Position numbers and translations under genes: made by a program
In this document: one piece after another, positions 7,913 to 14,031 of the stretch
How positions within the stretch are numbered: the first letter of the stretch is position 1
Layout: the number at the start of each line of letters is the position of its first letter
The notes under the pieces: model-generated
What the model was told of the DNA's origin: nothing
Databases searched by the model: none
Seen by the model: the letters and a program-made list of their open reading frames with translations, nothing else
Source of the DNA: Syntrophales bacterium
Lineage (GTDB): Bacteria; Desulfobacterota; Syntrophia; Syntrophales; UBA2210
Reading direction: 5' to 3'
Assembly (NCBI GenBank): GCA_023230565.1
Contig: JALNXD010000046.1
Location: forward strand, 1-22,182
DNA: 22,182 nt

Positions 7913-8530
7913 TTATACGGAATCTTTGACTATCAAATCTCTTTTCATGACAAATCGGGATTCCGTATTGATATGCCCCTTCAGCGTTTTTATGTTTTTA
8001 CCTTCTATTTGAAGGGAAATGCTCTTGATCGAAGGGATATTGTGGGTGAGGGTGTTTGTAAGCGAATAGACAGTCATTATTTCACTTGCACAGCTTCCGG
8101 GATGCAACTCTCTTATATTCTTGTTAAAATTTACAATTGCCACTTGATTTTTCGCCAATGTCACTCCTATTAAAGTAGTTCCCTCGGGGAGCGTACGGAC
8201 ATGACCTTTTTTGGGTCCGTCAATGAGGGCCTTTATCATCTCTTCCGCCTGATCTTTTGTTTCATCCCTTTTTTGAATATAGCGGATTTCCGGAACAAGA
8301 AACCGCTCGTTATCGTCGGAAAAGAAAAGCGCAACTTTGGTTTTATTCTTGTCGGTTGCCGATGTTGTTCCAGTTGCGGGAGGATATATATAATCAAACA
8401 GTGACACAAAAAAGAATATGAGAAAACCAAGGCAAATAGCTGAAATAATTGTTAATCCAATAATGCGCCGAGTTTTTTTCTGTTTTTTTGCCTTAATCTG
8501 CTTTGATTTTTTCTGCTTTTTTGTCGCCAT
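7913..8530 (-). CDS. Membrane-anchored GerMN-domain protein
   Basis: The 205-aa protein has a very Lys-rich cytoplasmic N-terminus (about residues 2-22), one transmembrane helix (about 23-47), a short Thr/Ser linker, and an outer domain (about 64-190). That domain has the pattern of the GerMN fold: VALFFSDDNERFLVPEIR, then an AEEMIKALIDGP segment, TLPEGTTLIGVTL, VAIVNFNKNI, and a SLTNTLTHNIPSIKSISLQIEG ending. GerMN domains occur in spore germination proteins and in many non-sporulating bacteria as envelope proteins of unclear role. The ATG at 8530 has GGAG about 10 bases upstream and a good promoter at 8563-8591. It is followed by fusA. The domain assignment is likely; the function is unknown. 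Confidence 0.85.
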   Translation of the reverse strand: MATKKQKKSKQIKAKKQKKTRRIIGLTIISAICLGFLIFFFVSLFDYIYPPATGTTSATDKNKTKVALFFSDDNERFLVPEIRYIQKRDETKDQAEEMIKALIDGPKKGHVRTLPEGTTLIGVTLAKNQVAIVNFNKNIRELHPGSCASEIMTVYSLTNTLTHNIPSIKSISLQIEGKNIKTLKGHINTESRFVMKRDLIVKDSV

Positions 8531-8562
8531 AAATTACAAACTCCGATCATAAAAACAGGCAC

Positions 8563-8591
8563 AATTTAAGGTAATTTTCCACAGCTGTCAA
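8563..8591 (-). promoter_or_regulatory. Sigma70-like promoter for the GerMN-fusA pair
   Basis: On the minus strand a perfect -35 TTGACA (8591-8586) is separated by 17 bases from TAAATT (8568-8563, 4 of 6 matches to the -10). Transcription would start near 8556, about 25 bases before the GerMN ATG. The 133-base gap between the TPR gene and the GerMN gene fits a separate promoter. Confidence 0.6.
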
Positions 8592-8663
8592 GGAATCGTT
8601 ATGACAAAGGCGGGATTATCACGTATTCGTGAGAAAGCTCACAGAGACTTCAGGCTTCACGTT

Positions 8664-9428
8664 TTATTTTTCGCCGAGAATTTTCTTTGCCTTCAATCCG
8701 AATTCGGACTGCGGCCCCAGCATCCGGGCGGTTTTCAATTCTTTGACAGCGTGTGTCCTGTTCCCGTTAAGGAGATGCGCACAGCCCAGCAAATAATGTG
8801 ATTCAGTAATATAGGGAGCCAGCTCAATCGATTTTTCCAGATTGCGTACCGCTTCTGCCGGACGGTTCATTGCAAGAAATAAGGCGCCCTTATTCATATA
8901 AATGATCGGCAGGATTTTATTAGGTCTTATTTTAAGTGCTTCGTCGAATCTTGAAAGCGCCATAGCGTAGTTACCTTTTTTCAGATAGGCTTTTCCAAGA
9001 TTGTTAAGAGCGAATTCCGGTGTTTCATAAAACACGTTGGAAAGGGCTTTCGTAAAATTGCCTATTGCTTCATCATAATGTTCTTCCTCAAAACAGATAA
9101 GGCCAAGAAAATTGTAAGCCTCCGAATACTTTTGATCAAGTGTGCAGGCTTTGTGAAACTCCTGAGCCGCCTCCTTTTTCAATCCTCTCCCATAATAGGC
9201 AACTCCTGAATAATAATACACTTGAGGGTTGTCGGGATCGAGGTTCCTTGCTTCAAATAATTCCTTAAGAGCTTCGATATAGTGCCCGGATTCCAGGTTT
9301 GCCATTCCCGTTTTCAGATGGGCGCCGGCCATCTGTTTTTTCGCCGTTTGATCAGTTGCACATGAACTGTGAAACACACAAAAGAAACATAACAAGATAG
9401 TTAAAACATATAGTCGGCGATGCAGCAT
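8664..9428 (-). CDS. TPR-repeat lipoprotein, PilF/PilW-like
   Basis: The 254-aa protein starts with an Arg-containing n-region and a hydrophobic stretch ending at Cys23 (FHSSC), which looks like a lipoprotein signal although His at -3 is unusual. The rest is a run of about six tetratricopeptide repeats (residues 35-245), with clear repeat units such as NPQVYYYSGVAYYGRGLKKE and SEAYNFLGLICFEEEHYDEA. A FALNNLGKAYLKKGNY unit follows. The repeat number, size, lipid anchor and NNLG segment resemble PilF/PilW, the pilotin for type IV pilus secretin assembly. No pilus genes are in the window, so the role is inferred only. ATG at 9428 has AGGAG 9 bases upstream. It follows the HD gene by 12 bases, so they share an operon. 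Confidence 0.85.
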   Translation of the reverse strand: MLHRRLYVLTILLCFFCVFHSSCATDQTAKKQMAGAHLKTGMANLESGHYIEALKELFEARNLDPDNPQVYYYSGVAYYGRGLKKEAAQEFHKACTLDQKYSEAYNFLGLICFEEEHYDEAIGNFTKALSNVFYETPEFALNNLGKAYLKKGNYAMALSRFDEALKIRPNKILPIIYMNKGALFLAMNRPAEAVRNLEKSIELAPYITESHYLLGCAHLLNGNRTHAVKELKTARMLGPQSEFGLKAKKILGEK

Positions 9429-9440
9429 TTCCCGGTACTC

Positions 9441-10016
9441 CTAAGTATTTTTTCCATTAATCCACCAGTCGCTTTTATCCTTGAACCACCATTCCGAGGA
9501 ATCAGTCTGGATTATCTGACGGGCCAGTATCTTTGCAGTCTCAGTGGAAAGTCTCTTGACGGCGAACGAAATCCAGTCTTTACTGTATTTGTTTCCCAAA
9601 TCACCATATTCTTTCAGCTGAATGATCAAAGCCAGCTGGTCGGCATCATTTGCAATAAGAGATTCGCGGGTTTCTTTTTTATTAAACTCTTCCATGGCGG
9701 ATGTAAGCTCGCCACCGAAAAAAAGTGTTTCCGCGAGTTCCCTTATGGCCTTTTCTTCGTCCACTTTAACATATTTTTTATTCACATAATTCATATCGCC
9801 CGTCCGGGCTTCCGCCAAATCGTGTACGAGGCAGAGTTTCAATACTTTCAGTTCTTCCACCTCCGGTTCCAATTTGGAAAGCGCATATCCTATGAAAATA
9901 GTTCTCAGAATATGTTCCGCTACCGATTCGCAGCCCGACCCCAGAAATTGAAACCCGGTGCGGGGTGTTTTTTGAAGCATTCCTACTTCAAAGAAAAAAT
10001 TGACGATATTTTTCAT
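9441..10016 (-). CDS. HD-domain phosphohydrolase, HDDC2/YfbR-like
   Basis: Predicted metal-dependent nucleotide phosphohydrolase. The 191 aa match the HDDC2/YfbR pattern: an early LQKTPRTGF segment, metal ligand H35 in ESVAEH, the HD pair H65-D66 in LVHDLAEA followed by GD (73-74), an acidic helix VDEEKAIRELA, and a final metal Asp in the NDADQL segment (124-126). Relatives such as YfbR remove phosphate from deoxynucleoside monophosphates; the substrate here is unproven. The ATG at 10016 overlaps the TGA of the 74-aa gene (ATGA), so translation is coupled. The TPR lipoprotein gene follows 12 bases after the stop. Family assignment is confident; specificity is not. Confidence 0.88.
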   Translation of the reverse strand: MKNIVNFFFEVGMLQKTPRTGFQFLGSGCESVAEHILRTIFIGYALSKLEPEVEELKVLKLCLVHDLAEARTGDMNYVNKKYVKVDEEKAIRELAETLFFGGELTSAMEEFNKKETRESLIANDADQLALIIQLKEYGDLGNKYSKDWISFAVKRLSTETAKILARQIIQTDSSEWWFKDKSDWWINGKNT

Positions 10017-10237
10017 GATCTTCCTTTTTTCAAAATTGAAATCCTGTTTTCCATCATTGAAGAGAGCTTCTTCAGCTCCAGAAGTAATGGTGCGATCCCT
10101 TCAGGTTTCATTTTCTGGATTTTTTCCACTTTTTCTTTCCAATATTCGATTACCGAGATTTCATTCTCCCGCATTTTCTTTTCCGTCCGGGCTTGAATTT
10201 CCTTTAAGAGTTTCTGGTCTTCAATGGAGTGTTTCAA
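10013..10237 (-). CDS. Small charged helical protein of unknown function (74 aa)
   Basis: I do not recognise a family. The sequence is rich in Lys and Glu with regularly spaced Ile/Leu/Met (for example LLLELKKLSSMMENRISILKKG), consistent with two amphipathic helices or a short coiled coil; there is no signal or membrane segment. The start is a TTG at 10237 with AGGGGGA six bases upstream, a strong ribosome site. The stop codon overlaps the HD gene start (ATGA), which argues that it is real and works with, or tunes production of, the HD phosphohydrolase. On the minus strand upstream, TTGCAA followed 15 bases later by TATAAG could be a weak promoter. Confidence 0.7.
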   Translation of the reverse strand: MKHSIEDQKLLKEIQARTEKKMRENEISVIEYWKEKVEKIQKMKPEGIAPLLLELKKLSSMMENRISILKKGRS

Positions 10238-10349
10238 TGTGATTCCCCCTTTAAATGGTTCCCTGTGTCTCTTTAATATTGATGTTTTCTTATATCAGAT
10301 AGACCTTCTTTGCAATACTCAATACTCAATCTGGCTGCCATTATACAAC

Positions 10350-10381
10350 GAGACGAAACAATTGACTTTATACATCGTCTC
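10350..10381. promoter_or_regulatory. Inverted repeat straddling the -35 box (candidate operator)
   Basis: GAGACGA (10350-10356) and TCGTCTC (10375-10381) are perfect inverted 7-mers, centre to centre 25 bases. The left arm lies just before the -35 and the right arm inside the spacer of the promoter at 10362-10390, a placement suited to a repressor. No regulator gene is nearby. Confidence 0.4.
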
Positions 10382-10390
10382 ACGTATAAA
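10362..10390 (+). promoter_or_regulatory. Sigma70-like promoter of the LysM / PP-loop unit
   Basis: TTGACT (10362-10367, 5 of 6) and TATAAA (10385-10390, 5 of 6) are spaced by 17 bases. Transcription would start near 10397, leaving a leader of about 105 bases before the LysM ATG at 10503. That leader contains a perfect 6-bp hairpin, GGACTT/AAGTCC (10437-10451), of unknown role. Confidence 0.65.
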
Positions 10391-10502
10391 CGACCCATTG
10401 GCTCCATACGGGCCGAAACTGAAAATAAAATTTGACGGACTTGCGAAGTCCCGAACACCTTTGATTCGAGAAGAACAGATCGATACTTTTTGAGGATGCT
10501 TT

Positions 10503-12209
10503 ATGGCCAGATCTTCGTTAATTTTTATGCTGTCCTTCATTTTCCTTGCGGCGTGGGGTTTCGTGCCGATGCCCGCCTTTTCTTCTGAAGATACAGTGCA
10601 CCTTTCCTTTACGAAACAAGTCGAAAAATACACGGATGTTACGGATTACGAAGTACAAAGCGGCGATTGGCTCATGGGAATCGTAAGGCGCCAATTAAAG
10701 CCGCCGGCGGACGAAATTCCCGGAATAATAGAAAAGATAAAGGAAATAAATCCCGCTATCAAGAATGTCAATTTGATTTTTCCCGGACAGATACTTCACC
10801 TGCCCATAAAAAAGAATGAGTCCGATAAAAATCAGAAAAAAGGCAATGCGAGTGTATCATCAGAACACACAAAAAAACCAGGCACACAAAAAGCGGATCG
10901 CTTCGTTCATGTAGTCCGTAAAGGGGAAAGTATTTCAAAAGTTCTGATTCAGAGGTTTGGAGTGTCTCCTTCAGAAGCAGTTCGTTACATTGGACGAATC
11001 CGTTCCCTCAATCCGCATATTTCCGATCTGAACAGGATATATCCGGGTCAGAAAATATTTCTGCCTGTGGAGAAAAGGGGCGCTGCGCAGGAAGTTGCCG
11101 AGTCGGCCCTTTCTCTCGAAATCATTTCCGGAAAAAAAGATCATGATTTTGTCCTGCCTCGCAAGGAACGGTTGCCAGTTTTAGCGGCAATATTCGATTT
11201 TCTTCAAGGCGAGGTAATAACTTCCGGTGATTACTATGTCCCTTTGCCGCCTTCCAGCCAAATGACAATCGATTGTTCCAACGTTCCTGTAGCCGAGATG
11301 AAAAACGGCAACAAGTTTCTCATCGACCTCGACGGACTGCTTCCTCTGCCGGTGAAAAAAGCCATTGAATCACGATGGAAGAATCATCGGATCATATCGG
11401 GGGGAAGTGAGACATCTCTTTCGGACATTCTTGATAAAACGATAGAGGCATTACGCTCCTTCATTATTCAAAAAAACGGAACTGTGATGACGATAGGAGA
11501 AATGCCAAAGGTGCAGGTGTATTGTGACTGGATTCTCTCTCGCAGAGACCCGGCCGCGGGCAGTTCTTCGGTTATTGGTATAAGGCTGGTAAAAGAAAAA
11601 GAGCAGATTATTCCTCCTGAAGTTCGGCAGTATGCAAAGGTAAATGGGGTGAACGTGATAGAGATCATGAACGGCCGGGGAATTGTCGCCCATGAGGAGC
11701 CGGCATGGAGCCTCCCGGTGCCTTGCCTGGGGAGCGGAACCCCGAAAAACATGACATTCAATCTCATTAGTGAACTGGGATATGTGCCGGTAAAGGATGA
11801 CGTAATTCCCCTTTTCACGATGGCGAAAGATGGATTCGACCTTGCGGTAACCGCCGATATCTCTTTTGAAGCGGAAGGCAAAAGAATACTTGTGAACAGC
11901 GGTTCTATTTCCCCGGAATTTTGCGATCTTCTGAGGAAAAAGGGAACTCTTGTAGTCGATGTAAACGGGAAAATACAGGATACTGATGTAATCAAAAACC
12001 TTGCTGCAGTGTTGAATTTATCGTGTACAGAGGATGAATTCAGCTTCAGCCATACTATCGCGCCGCCGGAGAAGGGCTGGAAGATTGTTTTCCCTGGTAT
12101 GAGAATGAGAAGCCAAAAGGGGGAACTATACTTCGTTCACAATGAATTCAATGGCGAAATTCATCATCTGATAAATGAAAACTGGAAAGTTAAAGTGGTA
12201 AGTTATTGA
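10503..12209 (+). CDS. Secreted protein with two LysM domains
   Basis: The 568-aa protein has a signal peptide (about 1-27, ending near PMPAFSS) and two LysM domains in the N-terminal third. The first (about 48-102) begins DYEVQSGDWL and ends IFPGQILHLPI; the second (about 137-193) begins FVHVVRKGESI and ends IYPGQKIFLPV. A Lys/Ser-rich linker separates them. LysM binds peptidoglycan or chitin-type glycans, so the protein is probably periplasmic and wall-associated. The remaining 370 residues contain no catalytic motif that I recognise. ATG at 10503 has TGAGGA about 8 bases upstream. Its stop overlaps the start of the PP-loop gene (TTGA), an unexpected pairing of an exported protein with a cytoplasmic RNA-modifying enzyme. 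Confidence 0.88.
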   Translation: MARSSLIFMLSFIFLAAWGFVPMPAFSSEDTVHLSFTKQVEKYTDVTDYEVQSGDWLMGIVRRQLKPPADEIPGIIEKIKEINPAIKNVNLIFPGQILHLPIKKNESDKNQKKGNASVSSEHTKKPGTQKADRFVHVVRKGESISKVLIQRFGVSPSEAVRYIGRIRSLNPHISDLNRIYPGQKIFLPVEKRGAAQEVAESALSLEIISGKKDHDFVLPRKERLPVLAAIFDFLQGEVITSGDYYVPLPPSSQMTIDCSNVPVAEMKNGNKFLIDLDGLLPLPVKKAIESRWKNHRIISGGSETSLSDILDKTIEALRSFIIQKNGTVMTIGEMPKVQVYCDWILSRRDPAAGSSSVIGIRLVKEKEQIIPPEVRQYAKVNGVNVIEIMNGRGIVAHEEPAWSLPVPCLGSGTPKNMTFNLISELGYVPVKDDVIPLFTMAKDGFDLAVTADISFEAEGKRILVNSGSISPEFCDLLRKKGTLVVDVNGKIQDTDVIKNLAAVLNLSCTEDEFSFSHTIAPPEKGWKIVFPGMRMRSQKGELYFVHNEFNGEIHHLINENWKVKVVSY

Positions 12210-13180
12210 ACATAAAAGGAATTTCACTATTTTCCGGGGGGCTCGACAGCATTCTGGCCGTTAGCCTCATCAGGAAACAAAATATAGATGTAATCGGTGT
12301 TACCTTCGAAACACCTTTTTTTACCGCCGGCAGCGCGCTGAAAGCCGCAAAAGATATCGAACTGCCGCTGAGGGTGATTGATATTACCGAAGCTCACCTT
12401 TCGATGTTGAAAGCGCCTGTGTACGGTTACGGCAGAAACATGAATCCCTGTATTGACTGCCATGCCCTGATGCTCAAAGAAGCCGGAGACAGAATGAACG
12501 AAGAAGGGGCGGATTTTGTCTTTACCGGAGAGGTCCTTGGCCAGCGGCCAATGTCACAGACCAGGCAATCTCTTCATATTGTTGCAAAACTTTCCGGATA
12601 CGAAGGGCTGATTATCCGTCCTTTGAGTGCAAAACTCCTTGAAGAAACGATACCCGAGAAAGAAGGTACAGTGGACCGGCTCACACTTGCCGATATACAG
12701 GGGAGGGGCAGGAAACGCCAGATGGAGCTTGCTCGGGAATTCGGAATAAAAGAATATTCGAGTCCTGCCGGAGGCTGTCTTTTGACAGATCCTGTTTTCG
12801 CACGGCGCCTGAAAGATCTCTTCACCCATGGCGGCGATTCCGTAAGAGATATAAAACTCCTGAAGATCGGACGTCATTTGAGATTAAGCGATAAAACCAA
12901 AATCATTGTAGGCAGAAACCGGGATGAAAATGAAGCGATCGAGGGAAGCGCAGACTCCGGCGATGTTCTGGTCCAGATTCAGGGTATTCCGGGGCCGGCA
13001 GTATTGATCCCCTCTGGATGCGATACAGAAACGCTGCACAAAAGTGCAGCGGTCTGCGCGCGCTACAGCGACGCCCCAAAAGGGGCAACAGTGACAGCAA
13101 TGGCTAAATGGGGATCCGAAACCTGGACCTTTGAAATAAAATCCGCAGACCCGGAAAAGACCGCCGAACTTCTTATTTAG
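12206..13180 (+). CDS. PP-loop ATPase, tRNA thiolation type, with DUF814-like C-terminus
   Basis: Predicted to adenylate a tRNA uridine before sulfur transfer, in the ThiI/MnmA-like superfamily. The 324 aa carry the PP-loop SGGLDS at 10-15, then NPCIDCHALM, a GEVLGQRPMSQ stretch, the RPLSAKLL segment and AGGCLLTDP. C82, C85 and C191 form the three-Cys arrangement that binds a [4Fe-4S] cluster in non-redox tRNA thiolases such as TtuA. The C-terminal 75 residues resemble DUF814 (NFACT-R), a putative RNA-binding module. I expect thiouridine synthesis, but the modified position cannot be read from sequence. The start is TTG at 12206, overlapping the LysM TGA by four bases; alternative starts would remove the PP-loop. 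Confidence 0.87.
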   Translation: MNIKGISLFSGGLDSILAVSLIRKQNIDVIGVTFETPFFTAGSALKAAKDIELPLRVIDITEAHLSMLKAPVYGYGRNMNPCIDCHALMLKEAGDRMNEEGADFVFTGEVLGQRPMSQTRQSLHIVAKLSGYEGLIIRPLSAKLLEETIPEKEGTVDRLTLADIQGRGRKRQMELAREFGIKEYSSPAGGCLLTDPVFARRLKDLFTHGGDSVRDIKLLKIGRHLRLSDKTKIIVGRNRDENEAIEGSADSGDVLVQIQGIPGPAVLIPSGCDTETLHKSAAVCARYSDAPKGATVTAMAKWGSETWTFEIKSADPEKTAELLI

Positions 13181-13250
13181 AGATCTGTGTTGCATTTCAT
13201 TTTCTGATGGATCCGTAAGAGTCCGAATTTGATATGACCTCGTAAAAAGC
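13181..13250. other. Short spacer after the PP-loop gene
   Basis: No terminator-like stem followed by a T-run is visible here. The palindromic element that follows could end transcription instead. Confidence 0.4.
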
Positions 13251-13260
13251 ACCTCATGCC

Positions 13261-13295
13261 GCCGGCTGCGCCGGCGATACAATTGGAAGTAAGCG
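13261..13295 (+). repeat. 35-bp direct repeat, copy 1
   Basis: Matches 13552-13586 at 31 of 35 positions. It begins with the 15-base palindrome GCCGGCTGCGCCGGC (6-bp arms, 3-base loop) and ends TGGAAGTAAGCG. The two copies bracket the palindromic element in the same orientation. Confidence 0.85.
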
Positions 13296-13538
13296 AAGCC
13301 GTCGCAATGCTCATTTATTGCGACAGCGCCAATTACAGGCATAAGGTGTGCCCGCTCAGACCTGTGTTTCGACCATGCTGCGTCCCGCGAAGCTGTCCCG
13401 GCACACTCGCGCCTTGCGCTCAGACATAGCCGGGACGGGCGCTTCGCATCGACGGCATGGTACACGAAACACAGCTGATTCGCGACACACCCTCATGTCT
13501 GTAGACAGAAAATCAATGAACTCTCGCTTCACTTACCT
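13287..13538. repeat. Nested palindromic intergenic element (MITE- or REP-like)
   Basis: Three levels of inverted symmetry are visible. The outer arms are 13287-13299 (AAGTAAGCGAAGC) and 13526-13538 (GCTTCACTTACCT; 11 of 13 pair). The middle arms are near 13337-13353 and 13483-13501 (CATAAGGTGTG against CACACCCTCATG). The inner arms are 13362-13402 and 13429-13474, with matched blocks CTGTGTTTCG, ACCATGC, GCGAAGC and GTCCCGGC separated by short mismatched bulges. A separate perfect 8-bp hairpin sits at 13301-13324 (GTCGCAAT/ATTGCGAC). The element is more GC-rich than its flanks, encodes no plausible protein, and is framed by 35-bp direct repeats. I cannot name a family; copy number elsewhere in the genome would decide whether it is mobile. 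Confidence 0.75.
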
Positions 13539-13551
13539 GGAAGCCCACTAT

Positions 13552-13586
13552 GCCGGCTGCGCCGGCAATATAAGTGGAAGTAAGTG
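13552..13586 (+). repeat. 35-bp direct repeat, copy 2
   Basis: Second copy of the repeat at 13261-13295, starting with the same GCCGGCTGCGCCGGC palindrome and differing at four bases (G/A, C/T, T/G, C/T). It lies 291 bases from copy 1. Confidence 0.85.
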
Positions 13587-13599
13587 GATCTGATGCACC

Positions 13600-14020
13600 T
13601 CTCTTTCGTCAAGGGCATTAAGAGTCATGGGGAATATTAATGCTTTCGTACTTAGGAGCGTTAAAAATAAATAACGTGTAAATAATTCTTGACAATCGGT
13701 TACGACTTATTTTAAAGCACATAGACACAAAACATATCCGACACTTATACCTTTCTTCTCTCGAAGATTGTTTCCTCCCCGCTTCAATACCGATTCCTAC
13801 TTTTTCAGTACCTTAATTACCAGGCGGTTACTCATTGGAAGTGATTGCATCATTGTAACCGAACCGCTTCGATTGTTTTGATTATCGGAGCTTTTTCACT
13901 TTCAAGAAACGAAACTACGAGTAATCGCAATCAGGAAAGCCTTCGTAACGCAGGAAAATTAATATTTGCAGAAATGGGTTTTTTGTGAATGCGCAATGTC
14001 CCGGGCACATTTTTAAGCAA
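13600..14020. other. AT-rich upstream region of the secreted-protein pair
   Basis: No ORF of note in any frame. The only structure I can support is the promoter-like sequence at 13689-13717. The stretch is clearly AT-richer than the palindromic element before it. A long untranslated leader of about 300 bases would result if that promoter is used. Confidence 0.5.
13689..13717 (+). promoter_or_regulatory. Candidate promoter for the 962-aa protein / RHS unit
   Basis: A perfect -35 TTGACA (13689-13694) is followed after 17 bases by TTAAAG (13712-13717), a poor -10. It is more than 300 bases before the ATG at 14032, so the assignment is tentative. Confidence 0.35.
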
Positions 14021-14031
14021 GAGGAGCTGCG

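Noticed and set aside
8626..8645. Hairpin GTGAG/CTCAC after the TPR gene as a terminator
   Set aside because: Only a 5-bp stem and no T-tract on the minus strand.
9420..10196. 258-codon plus-strand open frame across the HD gene
   Set aside because: Antisense to the HD protein with its conserved H, HD and D residues; Phe/Ile-rich shadow product.
13261..13586. CRISPR array or integron attC site
   Set aside because: Only two repeat copies, 291 bases apart, with no regular spacers; the attC core GTTRRRY/RYYYAAC pair is not seen.
13348..13593. 81-codon plus-strand ORF and the 193-codon minus-strand frame (12884-13465) over the palindromic element
   Set aside because: Arg/His/Cys-rich translations of GC-rich palindromic DNA, no ribosome site or family features.
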